DNA from: Mytilus galloprovincialis
Taxonomy: Eukaryota; Mollusca; Bivalvia; Mytilida; Mytilidae
Direction of reading: 5' to 3'
Assembly: GCF_965363235.1 (NCBI RefSeq)
Contig: NC_134839.1
Span: forward strand, 77,711,410-77,775,409
DNA length: 64,000 bases
Notes under the pieces: generated by a model
The model's input: only the letters and a program-made list of their open reading frames with translations
What the model was told of the DNA's origin: nothing
Databases searched by the model: none
Position numbers and translations under genes: made by a program
Shown here: piece after piece, positions 37,101 to 48,753 of the stretch
Layout of the letters: each line of letters begins with the position of its first letter
Position numbering within the stretch: the stretch's first letter is position 1

Positions 37101-40100
37101 ATTTGAAAATGATTGTCATGATAAAACAATACACCAAATATCAAATCAATATCTTTAAGCATGAAGAAAAAAAGTCTGGAATTTGATAGATTTATATAAA
37201 TATTTCTAATCATATTTACATAAATTATAAAACTAATTCATTATTAAAAATAAGTCCAACAATGTTTGATCTGCATTAGTTCCCATACGATTCGAAAAAA
37301 AAGTTCTGCGAGATTACCACCGGCACCGTGTCTAGCATCCAAACCCAATCAGCTAATTATGTTATATAAAACATAGTGTTCGTAATTCGATATACTGCTT
37401 TCCTCCTTCTGCTTCATCCAGTAATGTACAAGTTGGTGGCTTTTTAATGTTCTTTGGTCGGGTTGCTGTCTCTTTAACGCATTCCCAATTTCCATTTTAA
37501 ATTTTATAATTTACATGAAGAATGGTGGCATGTATATCAGCTGTTTTTGTCAACCAATAGAAGGAGACTTATACTTGAAATGCAGTCAGTTCAATGATTT
37601 TTGTTATATGTTACGTCTTAAAAGGTGAACTTTTTTAACAACTTGCATCCCAAATGGAATAGAATTGGGTCAAATAGAGCGACTACCACGGCATACAAGG
37701 TTATAAGAGATACCTTATCTGAAATTTCGATAACGATGTTAAATCTACAAAATTGCGATATATTTCTGTTCTGTCCTCAGTGGGACCTGATCACATCTTT
37801 ATGGTATATCATCGTAACTCCACTTGTACTGTATCAAGCGCCATTGACTTCGCTGTCAGCAAACCATCTACTTTGGGAAGTGTTTTAAGTTTACGTGTTA
37901 TTTGTAATAAAAACTAGTGTGCAAGTTGTTATATATGTTTTACAGGAGTCGGAAACAGTTTTTGCAAATGGACCAGAGACTGGATCTGACAGTTTCAAGG
38001 GTATTCTTCAACGGATCAAAGAAATGATTCCTGTTGGATTGCAAGCTAAAATTTCAAGCCATTTAAGGTATACATATTGACAATTTTCATAGGTGTCTCT
38101 CTCTTTCCCTGTTGTAATATGTTCGCTGTTCCTTAAAACATATCGTCACATTGGTAATCTTGAATATGCAATCAATTAAGTCGCCTGTTCTCTTAATGAA
38201 AGATTGCACTTCTTGTCGAAGGTATGGTCATTGTTACATACTGCCGACATTTCATTTTATTATGATATGTGTATTTCAGTGAGGAGAGTGTTTAGATTGA
38301 TCATTTTAAGTTTAGAAGTCGAGATCCAGTTTCACATGTTTAACAAAATACATATTTTACAGGTGGCAGCACGATTTCATAGAACAAATGTTGAGAAGAA
38401 TTGTAGGGAGAATAAAACTTTCTATGAAAACCGAAGAAGAAAAAACAAAAATTCAGCGAGACGTTGATGAAAGGTTAAAGAAACTAAAACATGACATTAA
38501 AGAGGTAAGGATACTTTTATTTTCTTTTGCAAAATTTCTTTCAAACATACTTTTAAACAAACAAATACATTCTTACATAATTACAAGAACGTTTAAATTA
38601 AGTGAAACTATTTAGCTTTGCTTTTATGTTTTTATTAAGAAACAAGCAATGTTAAATTACATGAATACATTTACATTTACAAAGAGAACACTATAGGAAA
38701 AATAAATAATCCTAAAACTAAAAGACACTGATAAATTAACTACTAACATTCCATTCTTTAACTTGATTCAAATTCACTTAAAGGTACAGTGCACAGTAAC
38801 AGATGCAGCTGAGTATAAATGTAAACATATATCAGAAAAGCTACATGACCATCTAAAATCAAAAGAGACAGCGAGCAAAATATTTATGTGGTCACTAAAC
38901 GAATTACCAGAATATTCACAATTTGATGAGATAGGGTATAAGGCTAGACAGATGATAATTGAGAGAATCAGTGATGAAACTCGTGAATGGTGTCAACGTG
39001 ACGAAATCAGTAATTTTACAAAGGATTTGTACGACATGTTTTACACAGAATGTAGGATTATTGAAGAGGAACGTCAGAAAATAAATGAGGTTTTGTTCGG
39101 TGACGAATTATCATTAGGTAAAGGACTTCAGACGCAGCATGAGCCAAACAAGGATGAAACTCATGCTCCGTTGTTTACGAAACAAGAAAAAGTAGTTTTG
39201 GCAGTGTCTTCTCCTCTTTGGCTTCCGTTAATAGTCGGTGCTGGAATAATAGCATTGCCATTTGGAGCGGCTGCAGGGTTAAAGGCAGTAATACAAGAAA
39301 AGATAAAAATAAGGGAGTACAAGGCAAACAAATTAAAGTATATGATGGAATGGAGCAATGAAGTTCTGAACGAATACAACAAAGATGCTATTTATAAAAT
39401 CATTTCCGAAACCTATTTGAAAGATTTTCACAAAAGTGTTGAGCGTGTTTGTGAGACTGCAATCCCACTGCAGATCGAAGCTGATGAAAAATATATTAGC
39501 AACATCAAAAATGACATCCGTTCATCGAATCTTATTAGAAAACAATACAAACCTCTTGAATACTTGTGTAAAGCCATTCTAGGTAAGATTATGTTTATGG
39601 ACATAGAACTTTGTGGAAACCAAATTGCTGATGGAAATATCAAAAACCTAAAAGACATGACAGAAATTGGACATGGACAATTTTCTGATGTTCATCAAGT
39701 TGAAATAAAAATAGATGACAAATGGGAAAAAGCAGCCATGAAAACTATTAGAAAACCATTTGAGATATCTCAGTCTTATGTTCAACTGATAGAAGTTGAA
39801 AATTTGAGGTGAATATAATCTATACAAATAACATGATCATTAAGATTATTATTTATACTAAATGAAACGAAATGAGATGGCAACAAATCTATAAAAGATG
39901 AAAACGTCTTGAGACAAATTTATGAATTGAAGAGGAAGTTTTAAATAACATCAAAATTATTACCATTAAGTTTTATAATTATAACAATAATATAATAACA
40001 ATAATAATGATAATGATTATAATAGTACTATTAAGAATAACCATTATCATAATAATAATAATTACAAACTGTGCATAATGTGGTTCAATTATGACCATAT

Positions 40101-41169
40101 TTAATGTTTACTCATAGTAATAATATTGGTGAATGAAATAAAGGCTACGATTCACGCGTTCTCAATTAGAATCTCTAAGGGTTTGATTTGTGGAGCAATT
40201 GCAATAACATTACATTCTATTGTTAAAAAAGTACCAAAGTACCAATGAATATCCTTGCAATAAAATAGCTACAGTTATGCTATAAACTATAATGAATATT
40301 TGACTTGCACTAAACTCTGTTGGATTTTTCACAGGAAGCTTACCCATCCAAATATAGTAAAATTGTATGGTGTAGGCATTAAGCATAACACGCAGAACAA
40401 ACGATTTCTTCAAATTTTCATGGAGTATTGTGAAGACACTTTAGAAGATGTCGTTATGAAGAAAAGACAGCCACCTCCTTGCTCTAGATTTAAAAATATA
40501 TCTGAATGCCCAGCATCGTGGGAATTCTTGGTAACAATGATGTGTGATGTTTGTCGAGGTTTAGAACATATTCATAGTCGGGAAATGGTGCACAGAGATC
40601 TTAAGCTGGCCAATATACTGGTAATCTTTTTTCTTTATATCCTACATCCTCACTACACTTTGACAACGATTAGAGTTCAATGCTACAGGATGTTTTAGAA
40701 TTTGTATGGTAATGACATAACATTTGTTTTTGTTTCGAATGATTTTTCAAAAACGAAAAATCTGTATTTAAAACTGCTTAAATCATACAGTATAAAATAC
40801 ATTTGACACATATTAAACATATTAAACATATGAAATATTTATTAACACATTATAAACCATTATATAAAGTGACATTTTGATGTTTGTCAATACTGTTAAC
40901 CCATTACCAAGTTGCCTCAGTAAACAATGACTAAAAATAATGACATTGCACTTTTTACAGCGGATTCATAATCAGTTCGAAGGAATATAGTTAACAGGGA
41001 TATCATAAAAAAGTGCAATGGTTCTGATATCAAACCTTTCATTTATTATTGTTATCTCATTTTTCTCAAAATACAGAAACTAAAGTTGGAACTGATGATC
41101 TATTCAAAACATTTGCAAAAGAAGATTTAACAATTTTCTCAATTTATCAGCGAGAGACAAACATATATA

Positions 41170-41200
<31 letters not shown>

Positions 41201-44200
41201 CAACTCTACTACAGATCCATCCATTCGATCACCAGTGAAGGTGATATACGGCCGAAAACACATTTTATGATCGTAACTTCTCGAGATATCAGCACAACAA
41301 TGTTTTTTCTTCAAAATAATTATTTCTATGACTAACACATAATCCTTTACAATAGGCATTAAGCTAATCTGCTCTGCACTGTTTTACAACTCTAGATTCT
41401 ACTGACAGGAAAAGGTAGGCCACTGAAAGCTGAATTTTTATACGACCGCAAAAATTGAAAAGTTTTTGGTTATATATTGGTATCACGTTGGCGTCGTTGT
41501 CTGCGTCGTCGTCGTCCGAATACTTTTAGTTTTCGCACTCTAACTTTAGTAAAAGTGAATAGAAATCTATGAAATTTAACACAATGTTTATGACCACAAA
41601 AGAAAGGTTGGGATTGATTTTGGGAGTTTTGGTCCCAACATTTGAGGAATTAGGGCCAAAAAGGGCCCAAATAAGCATTTTCTTGGTTTTCGCACTATAA
41701 CTTTAGTTTAAGTAAATAGAAATATATGAAATTTTGACACAAGGTTTATGACCACAAAAGGAAGGTTGGGATTGATTTTGGGAGTTTTGGTTCCAACAGT
41801 TTAGGAATAAGGGGCCACAAAAGGGCCCAAATAAGCATTATTCTTGATTTTCGCACCATAACTTTAGTATAAGTAAATAGAAATCTATGAAATTTAAACA
41901 CAAGGTTTATGACCATAAAAGGAAGGTTGGGTTTGATTTTGGGAGTTTTGGTCCCAACAGTTTAGGAATAAGGGGCCCAAAGGGTCCAAAATTGAACTTT
42001 GTTTGATTTCATCAAAAATTGAATAATTGGGGTTCTTTGATATGCCGAATCTAACTGTGTATGTAGATTCTTCAGTTTTGGTCCCGTTTTCAAATTGGTC
42101 TACATTAAGGTCCAAAGGGTCCAAAATTAAACTTAGTTTGATTTTAACAAAAATTGAGTCCTTGGGGTTCTTTGATATGCCGAATCTAAAAATGTACTTA
42201 GATTTTTGATTATTGGCCCAGTTTTCAAGTTGGTCCAAATCGGGGTCAAAAATTAAACTTTGTTCGATTTCATCAAAAATTGAATAATTGGGGTTCTTTG
42301 ATATGCCAAATCTAACTGTGTATGTAGATTCTTAATTTTTAGTCCCATTTTCAAATTGGTCTACATTAAAGTCCAAAGGGTCCAAAATTAAACTAAGTTT
42401 GATTTTAACAAAAAATGAATTCTTGGACTTTTTTGATATGCTGAATCTAAACATGTACTTAGATTTTTGATTATGGGCCCAGTTTTCAAGTTGGTTCAAA
42501 TCAGGATCCAAAATTATTATATTAAGTATTGTGCCATAGCAAGAAATTTTCAATTGCACAGTATTCAGCAATAGCAAGAAATCTTCAATTGCACAGTATT
42601 GTGCAATAGCAAGAAATTTTCAATTGCACAGTATTGCGCAATAGCAAGAAATCTTTAATTGCACAGTATTGTGCAATAGCAAATATTTTCAATTGCACAG
42701 TATTGCACAATAGCAAGAAATATCTAATTGCACAATATTGTGCAATAGCAAGAAATTTTCAATTGATTGGAGTTATCTTTCTTTGTCCAGAAGAGTAGTT
42801 GAATCAACTTAAATCATTGTTTTATACAATATACAATGTATATTCACTTTTACTACCAACTCATAAATTAAAACAATCTTTACCATTCAGTGATAACAAG
42901 CACCTTTTGTTACATTTTAATATTTTATGATGTATTTAAATGAGTAGTTATTGTTGCAAACTCCATTAGAAATTTGAATTGAGATCAGTTTTGGAAAAAG
43001 GGAAAGGGGATGTGAAAAAAATGGGGGGGGGGGGGGTAAATTTTTCTCATTTCAGATTTCATAAATAAAAAGAAAGTTTCTTCAAACATTTTTTTTGAGA
43101 GGATTAATATTCAACAGCATAGTGAATTGCTCAAAGGCAAACAAAATATTTTAAGTTCATTAGACCACATTCATTCTGTGTCCGAAACCTATGCTGTGTC
43201 AACTATTTAATCACAATCCAAATTTAGAGCTGAATCCAGCTTGAATGTTGTGTCCATACTTGCCCCAACCGTTCAGGGTTCAATAAAGGCAACATTAGTA
43301 TACCGCTGTTCAAACTCATAAATCCATGGACAAAAAACAAAATCGGGGTAACAAACTAAAACTGAGGGAAACGCATTAAATATAAGAGGAGAACAACGAC
43401 ACAACACTACAATGTAACACACACAGAAACGGACCAAGCATCAGACAAAATCCCACGAGAATAACAAATATAACATCAAAACCAAATACATGAATTTGGG
43501 ATAGACAAGTATCGTGACACGTCTTATCGCAATGTGAATTAACACACAAAAATAAGAGAAAACAAACGACACAACGTTAAAATGTAACACACACAGAAAC
43601 GAACTATAATATAACAATGACCATATTCCTGACTTGGTACAGGACATTTTTAAAGAAAAAAATGGCGGGTTGAACCTGGTTTTGTGGCATGCCAAACCTC
43701 CCCTTTTATAGCCATGTGAAATATAACATTAAAATGACAACTCAACACCACAGGACTACAATATAAATAAATTGGAGAATACAATTGACAAAGAAACACA
43801 CGAACAACAGCCAACAAAAGGCAACAAGTTGAAAATTTTAATACGCCAGAAGTGCATTTTATCCACACAAGATCTACTAGTGATGCCCAGATACAAAAGT
43901 TTGAAAGCCGAAACAAGCACAAAGTCGAACAGCATCGAGGACCAAAAGATCAAAAAAGTTGTGGCAAAAACGGCAAGGGTTTTCTGTTCTCTGCGGTCGT
44001 ATAAAGCTGCGCCCTGCGGAGCATCTGGTTCAGTTTAGTCTAGGTGGTCTAGTGGTCAATTGCATAGGACACAGTATAGGTGTTATTATCTCGATATCTC
44101 AATAGAATGAGTTCGAATCCCGGCGAGAGAAGAATAAGAATTCCTTAAATTTGCATATTTAACATTGTTGTGCTGATATTTAGAGTAGTTATGTATATAA

Positions 44201-45896
44201 AATGAATTTTCAGCCGTTAATAACCTTCATGGTGATCCAATGGATGGATCTGTCGTAGGGTTGTCACTTGTTTTCTGATGAGGGTAAATCCATATATTCT
44301 GATGCATAAATATTATCAAGTTTTGTAAACGGTATTCACCTAACAAGATAATCATGATATGAAACGCAAGCTCTTGGATATCGAATCATACCTCACCTTT
44401 ATAGTGTTTAAGATTATAACACAATGTGACTGCTGTACTCAATTTTTTGAATTTTTTACCTATTATGTCCGTTTATTTTGTTCACACATTGTTGTCAATG
44501 TAATGGAGCTTTATGCAACTGTCATACACGTGAGAGGTTTATATATTTATATAATCAGGATTAATCCACCATTATCTTTAAATGAAATGTCTGCACCAAA
44601 TCAGGAATATGACAGTTGTTATCCATTCGTTTTTTTTTTTTTTAGCTATCGATTTTGCCCTTTGATAAGGGTCTTTCCTTGTTGAAATATAAGGAGTGCG
44701 GTATTTTTTGATTTTGCCTTTTGCATGCGAAAGATGTTTAGTAGAACCGTAAATTTCACAACGGGAAGATAAACATGTTTCCTTCATTCGAGAAGTCGTG
44801 TACTCAATCGACCTTAAATGTCAATTTATGATTTAAGATATGAAAGAAACTTACCAGTACCTGTGGTATCCTTTATTTCATGACTGATGTGATAGATGCT
44901 TCTAATGATTTAAACAAACCCGAGTAGCAATCTAGTGAGAGATCGAAGTTTAATGATAAAGAATAATGCGAGGTCCTTGTATCGAAGTTTAATGATAAAG
45001 AATAATGTGAGGTCCTTGTAACATATGTGAATAAATGACCAATTTGGCCTAGAAATAAAGACACTAGTAGCATACCGCTGTTCAATGGTCATAAATCGTT
45101 AACACTGACAGAAATCAATATCACAAACCAAATCGTAAGGAAACATATCAACTATAAGAAGAAAACAAAGGAACAACAAAAAAAAAACCCGCCGAACTGC
45201 TACATAAACAAACGCCAGCATACATAGAAGCGGACTATTTGATAACAGTTATATTCCTGACATGGTACAGGAAATTTTAAAGAACAATGTAGGGTTGAAC
45301 CATATTTTCTTGAGAGGAGCACAGTTTGTCACCATGTCGAGCGATTACTGAAAACCCAAGTCCTCTAAATATAATTTAATAAACGAACTATTGCGGGGAC
45401 ATAATTCATGTATAGAACTCACAGATTTTTTTTTATTAACATATTGATAATGTGGTAAAAAGACACCAACATATGTTTTCAGATTAAAAACGGTAAAGCC
45501 AAGATAGCTGATGTTGGAATGGCAACCGACGAAACTAGCATCCAGGGAACATTTACAGGTACACCAACCACGATGGCACCGGAAATTTTCAAAGGAAAAG
45601 TTTATGGAACTTCGGTGGATATTTATAGCGTTGGTATTATATTATGGGAAATGTGGTATGGACGTCCTGGTTATACTTTTCCATCCAGCGACAATACTGA
45701 GGAGTACAAATTTATAGCTCAGAATATGACAGAGTTAAGTAGGTTTATTATCAATGGAACAAGACCCGATTTTGATAATAAATTCCAACCTTTTCATAAT
45801 TTACAGTTTTTGATGAAGAAATGTTGGAGTGGGAATCCTACGGACCGTCCAACAGCTGAATATGTGTTCAACAAGCTGAGAGATATGCATTCATAA
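28199..45896 (+). CDS. Dynamin-like GTPase plus protein kinase (DSTYK-like), complete 10-exon gene
   Basis: Exons: 28199-28477, 31927-32131, 32815-33098, 33650-33790, 36814-37014, 37946-38067, 38363-38504, 38784-39808, 40335-40620 and 45483-45896; all GT-AG, frame kept, 1032 residues. Layout: 9-residue repeats (35-79); acidic helical segment; GTPase with P-loop GETSAGKSS (162-170), switch Thr 189-191, DTPG (263-266) and NMWD in place of NKWD (330-333); helical stalk; hydrophobic stretch 595-628; kinase from 754 to the end. Kinase motifs: GHGQFSDV, Lys778 in AMK, Glu795 as likely helix-C partner, HRDLKLAN (886-893), DVG in place of DFG (905-907), and GTPTTMAPE ending at 929. All catalytic residues are present, so it is probably active. 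The activation segment (GTP..MAPE, then GK) resembles vertebrate DSTYK, whose N-terminal domain, as I remember it, is a degenerate version of this GTPase. An orthologue or a member of a mollusc expansion are both possible. Residues 1-93 rest on one exon; a start at 31951 is the alternative. Confidence 0.88.
28301..28435 (+). repeat. In-frame 27-bp coding repeat, 5 units (EHLL repeats)
   Basis: Five 9-codon units encode SLPKEHLLN, SLPGEHLLH, SHSKEHLLH, SLPGEHLLH and NHSKEHLLY. Units 2 and 4 are nearly identical, as are 3 and 5, so the array grew as a 54-bp pair. The length is a multiple of three and all units are open, in the first exon of the GTPase-kinase gene. The opposite strand is also open here but has no splice or family support. 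Confidence 0.9.
28563..28695. mobile_element. Short MITE-like element with GGATCCAG / CTGGATCTGCC ends
   Basis: In intron 1 of the kinase gene, CGGGATCCAG at the left and CTGGATCTGCC at the right form short inverted ends around a G/C-run body (GAGGGGGCG, GGAGGGGGCGGCCCCC). It resembles the element at 31624-31788. A further single end (CAGTGGCAGATCCA) occurs near 25573. Confidence 0.4.
29088..29121. repeat. Perfect 16-bp inverted repeat (hairpin)
   Basis: GGACTTTCTATACTAA, a 2-base spacer, then its exact complement. No flanking element ends are seen. Confidence 0.6.
30032..30323. mobile_element. 292-bp MITE with near-perfect TIRs and T-rich core
   Basis: The left end AGGGAGCTACCATTTGATTT is mirrored at the right end, ending at 30323, and the match continues for about 28 bases with one small difference. 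The core alternates T runs with the word ATCCTG or GTCCTG about six times. Bordering TA-containing bases may be the target duplication. It sits in intron 1 of the GTPase-kinase gene and creates a meaningless long open frame (29861-30325). Confidence 0.75.
30365..30436. repeat. Short inverted repeat around GGTGGTCA
   Basis: GATCCATGGTGGTCA near 30367 is mirrored by TGACCACCGTGGAT near 30421, with one mismatch, about 40 bases apart. It may be a small foldback element; no target duplication was found. Confidence 0.4.
31624..31788. mobile_element. 165-bp MITE (CAGTGGCGGATCCAGG type) with 5-bp target duplication
   Basis: Ends CAGTGGCGGATCCAGG and CCTGCATCCGCCCCTG are inverted repeats with two differences, and TACTC occurs directly on both sides (31619-31623 and 31789-31793). 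Long G and C runs sit just inside the ends. This end type is widespread in invertebrate genomes. It lies 140 bases upstream of exon 2 of the kinase gene. Confidence 0.7.
34680..35460 (-). repeat. Interspersed mussel repeat (CTGCACCAAGTCAG family)
   Basis: Marked by TTAATCCACCATTTTCTACA, GCCTGCACCAAGTCAG and TTTTGATTTTGCCATTTGA. Related blocks occur at about 44430-44720 and 55200-55370; short pieces with TCATATTCCTG..TTGGT..AGG occur near 43625, 45250, 48705 and 53640. Strand is nominal. It lies in intron 4 of the kinase gene and is followed at 35575-35885 by a member of the GTGGTATGATTGCC family. Confidence 0.45.
41200..41330 (-). mobile_element. Truncated SINE body, reverse copy
   Basis: Read on the minus strand it carries TTGTTGTGCTGATAT, a run reading TTTTCGGCCGTATA and GAATGGATGGATCTG, which parallel the body of the tRNA-headed SINE at 44037 in the same order. 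The tRNA-like head is missing. It is in kinase intron 9, next to a TA microsatellite. Confidence 0.5.
41435..44029 (+). mobile_element. TATACGACCGCA-type repeat, copy 1 (interrupted)
   Basis: The left end TTTTTATACGACCGCAAAAA (about 41434) and a right part TGCGGTCGTATAAAGCTGCG (about 43992) are inverted at their cores. Inside are three to four degenerate repeats of about 120-150 bp (AAAGGAAGGTTGGGATTGAT; TTTGATATGCCGAATCTA) and a 35-bp array (42531-42770). A different dispersed repeat, marked by TACCGCTGTTCAAACTCATA and also present at about 45075-45330, is inserted at about 43299-43975. No open frame; non-autonomous. Other copies are at 51462-53566 and 62456-63707. Confidence 0.6.
42531..42770. 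repeat. 35-bp tandem array with TTGCACAGTATTGTGCAA palindrome
   Basis: About seven units of CAATTGCACAGTATTGTGCA followed by ATAGCAAGAAATTTT. Each unit contains a near-perfect palindrome. Two units survive in inverse orientation at 52225-52315, in copy 2 of the same element. Confidence 0.8.
44037..44340 (+). mobile_element. tRNA-derived SINE
   Basis: The head has a recognisable A box (GGTGGTCTAGTGGTCAA) and, about 50 bases later, a B box (GAGTTCGAATCCCGGC), the internal RNA polymerase III promoter of tRNA genes. The arms do not pair into a functional tRNA. The body (TTGTTGTGCTGATATTTAGA and GGATCTGTCGTAGGGTTGT) recurs in reverse at about 41200-41330. The 3' end is uncertain. It begins immediately after the right end of the TATACGACCGCA element. 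Confidence 0.65.
44944..45021. repeat. Two-copy 39-bp tandem repeat
   Basis: The unit ATCGAAGTTTAATGATAAAG followed by AATAATGCGAGGTCCTTGT occurs twice head to tail with one difference, in kinase intron 9. Confidence 0.8.
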
Positions 45897-48753
45897 TAGC
45901 AATGATTTAAAAGGACAATAAACATTTCTTGGAAGAGTTAAGTAATTGTGCAAACGTTTGTAATAAACTGAGTAATACCCACATCACAATGCATTCATTT
46001 TTTTCTTTTATTTTCATTATCAATTATCAGCAGCAAATGTTATTTAAAGGGAAAATAATGTAGTTGTATTTTAAATCTAATATCAAATTCTCGCATTTCT
46101 TTATGCCCTTAGAATTGAGATGAATTATTCAGTCTATAATGAACAATCATTGTCCATTGTGCATGATAGAAATCTATGATTCATTTGGAATCACAAACAA
46201 AAAAGAACTTCATTTGCAGCTTGTTGAATACTTCTATTTGTCTTATGATACCACCCGCATACCATGGTTTGGGAGTATATTAAAATCTCAATGTCGGCCT
46301 GTCTGTTCGTCTTGCTACGTTTCCGGTCCATAACTTTTGTACCATACGACTAAGGTTAATGTGGTACGGGTTCGTCATATACCAGAATTAAACAACATTG
46401 ATCTTTGAACCGTATGATAGTTTAACCTGATCATGTTGAAAAAAGTTGTTATGCCGACACACAATTGGCTGCGGGTGTGTCATATATCAATGTCAGGTCA
46501 CTCGGACTTTGACCTTTAGTTTTTGAATTCTGAGTAAACGAAACTTTGTTCCTGTGTCAGTTTAATTTCATTCATATTGATCTATCATTAACCATGTGTT
46601 TATCTAACACAAAGGTAATGATTATATAAAATGAACAGCTGTAAACATCATTGCCTCAAATTTAATATGGAGTTACATCCCTCACATCACAGCAGCAACT
46701 TAAAATACACTGCAAGTACGTGGTATTAGCTCTGAGTAGATTAAGTACAAGTTGGATTTTGATTTCGTCTAAATAGTCCATAACAAAAAACACCCTCGCT
46801 TATTTTACATAAAATTTTCAAGTTTATATGAGCCTAACTCTATTACATCTTTATGTATAATTTCAAAAGTCGCTTCATGATGACACAGGTAAAATTGTAA
46901 CCTAAAAGAAAGGCGGAAGATTACAAAGGGATTTCAAAGTCAAAATTTGAAATAGACTGACAACATCATGGCTTAAAAAGAAACAGACAAACACCAGTAC
47001 ACACAACACAACATGGAAAGACTGAGCAGCACGAACCCCAACAAAAAGAAGGGTTGCTCTCAAGTGGTCCGGAAAGGAAGGCAGATTCTACTCCACATGT
47101 GACACTTACCGTGTTGGTCATGTTAGTACAATCCTAGGAATAAGTCTAATTCCGTAGGTCACATTTGGGAAAAGGAGATGAGATTGTAATTACAATAAAT
47201 GCAACATATCCCATGTAATCTGTGTAACAGATAATCCATAACAGTCAACCAACTCGTGATATTTATGACAGCAAACTAGTTCGATTATAGAACATCAAAG
47301 ATATTTTGATACTTGCTGTATTTTCAAATTGCTTAAAAATGAACCTAGTGTGAAAGGGTTGAGATTCTAGACAAAACTTTTCTCGATGGACTGCAATTTA
47401 AACTACACCTGAGAGAACCAATATTGTATTTATATCTGTAAAAAAGTGTCAAAAGACACCAATGGAACATTTAAACTAAGAAACACTGAAAAAAAAACTG
47501 ACAACGAATTTGCAAAAAAAAAAACGTAGATAGTTAAAAGATTTTGTTACCATCTTTTTTCTTTTTTTTTTAGTTCAAAATAGATATGAATTTTGAACAT
47601 CAGTATGGAAATGTTGCCTTTTATTTGTGTAGTTTTTCCTGCGCTAATTCAAGTAGATTTCATTGACTGATATACTAGTATCAAGTCACATAACGGCAAA
47701 TAAGTTTGTAGAAGACTTTCCCTGAACGAGCTATATATTTTAAGCATATGACTAAATATATCTTACCAAGTTGCCCGATTTAAAAAACGAAAAACCAATG
47801 GAGATGGCATGATAACAGCAATTAGTTTCATTTTAGTCCTTAAAAAATTATGATGGTTTCAGTATCGCATTCTAGTATCATTTCTTATTCATCGATGTTA
47901 ATTAAGACACCCAATCCATCTACCTTTTATTCCAACAATGGGATTATGTGGTGTTTTTAGTTGTCAACGGGACATTGATGCATGGTTTTTAAACAATGGT
48001 ACATGCTTTACTTTGATGTGTTTTGACTTCCTCTGTAGTAACTTCTATCTTATTTCGTCACTACCAAAATAGTGTATTCTTCTTGTTATCTTATATTGCG
48101 TGGAACTATTCATAATTATTCAAACGATTTATGATCTGAATTCTTTCATATCTTATAAAAATAATGGTAGTAGCACCATAAAGATCCCGAAATAAAATTG
48201 AATCATCTCAAGTAGCCATGACGCTGTCAGTTTATTTTCGATTTATGAGTTTGACTGTCCCTCTGGTATCTTTCGTCCCTCTTTTTGTGTGATTATGTCA
48301 ACCTATCAGTTGTAGTTTGAGACAGAACAGAAACTGTTTGCCTCAATCTTTATTGCATTTTAAATGTTTAAAAACGCTTAAAAGGGTTCTGTATAGGGGT
48401 TTCGTCGTTACTCGGTGCATTACTTAATAAAACAAGTATTTTACATTTTGTAAGTTTGTTTTATCAATATAATAGACTTCATTTGTCACAAGTAAACAAA
48501 TTATGTAAAAGTTTTCAGTATAATTGAAAAATTAGATATATGTGTTGATACAAAACAAAAAGTAAAATCACAAAAATACTGAAGTCCTAGAAAAATTCAA
48601 AACGGAAAGTCCCTAAGCAAATGGCAAATTCAAAACGGAAAGTCTCTAAGCAAATGGCAAATTCAAAAGCTCAAAAACATCAAACACATGGACAACAACT
48701 GTCATATTCCTGGCTTGGTGCAGGCATTTTCTTACGTAGTTAAAGGTGGATAC
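45897..48753. other. Intergenic region between the convergent kinase and P450 genes
   Basis: The two genes end toward each other. No exon was recognised. Dispersed repeats occur at about 46225-46520 (GTCTGTTCGTCTTGCTACG), 48220-48290 (TTTGACTGTCCCTCTGGTAT; a relative lies at about 59380-59645) and 48690-48740. A 33-bp unit (ATTCAAAACGGAAAGTCCC) repeats twice at about 48593-48670. Confidence 0.5.
45917..45967 (+). terminator. Candidate polyadenylation signals of the GTPase-kinase gene
   Basis: AATAAA occurs at 45917-45922, only 20 bases after the stop codon, and again at 45962-45967. The second is the better placed of the two for a short 3' UTR. Confidence 0.45.

Noticed and set aside
38763-38783. 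Start codon of a separate kinase protein at 38763
   Set aside because: These seven codons precede a good acceptor (acttaaag), and the upstream exon ends in matching phase, so this is intron read-through rather than a start.
42027-42577. Open frames on both strands with repeated PKDSIF/LDPLDLN-like words
   Set aside because: They arise from the degenerate internal repeats of the TATACGACCGCA element and have no start, splice or family support.
44037-44110. Functional tRNA gene
   Set aside because: A and B boxes are present, but the acceptor and anticodon arms do not pair properly and the sequence continues into a repeated SINE body.
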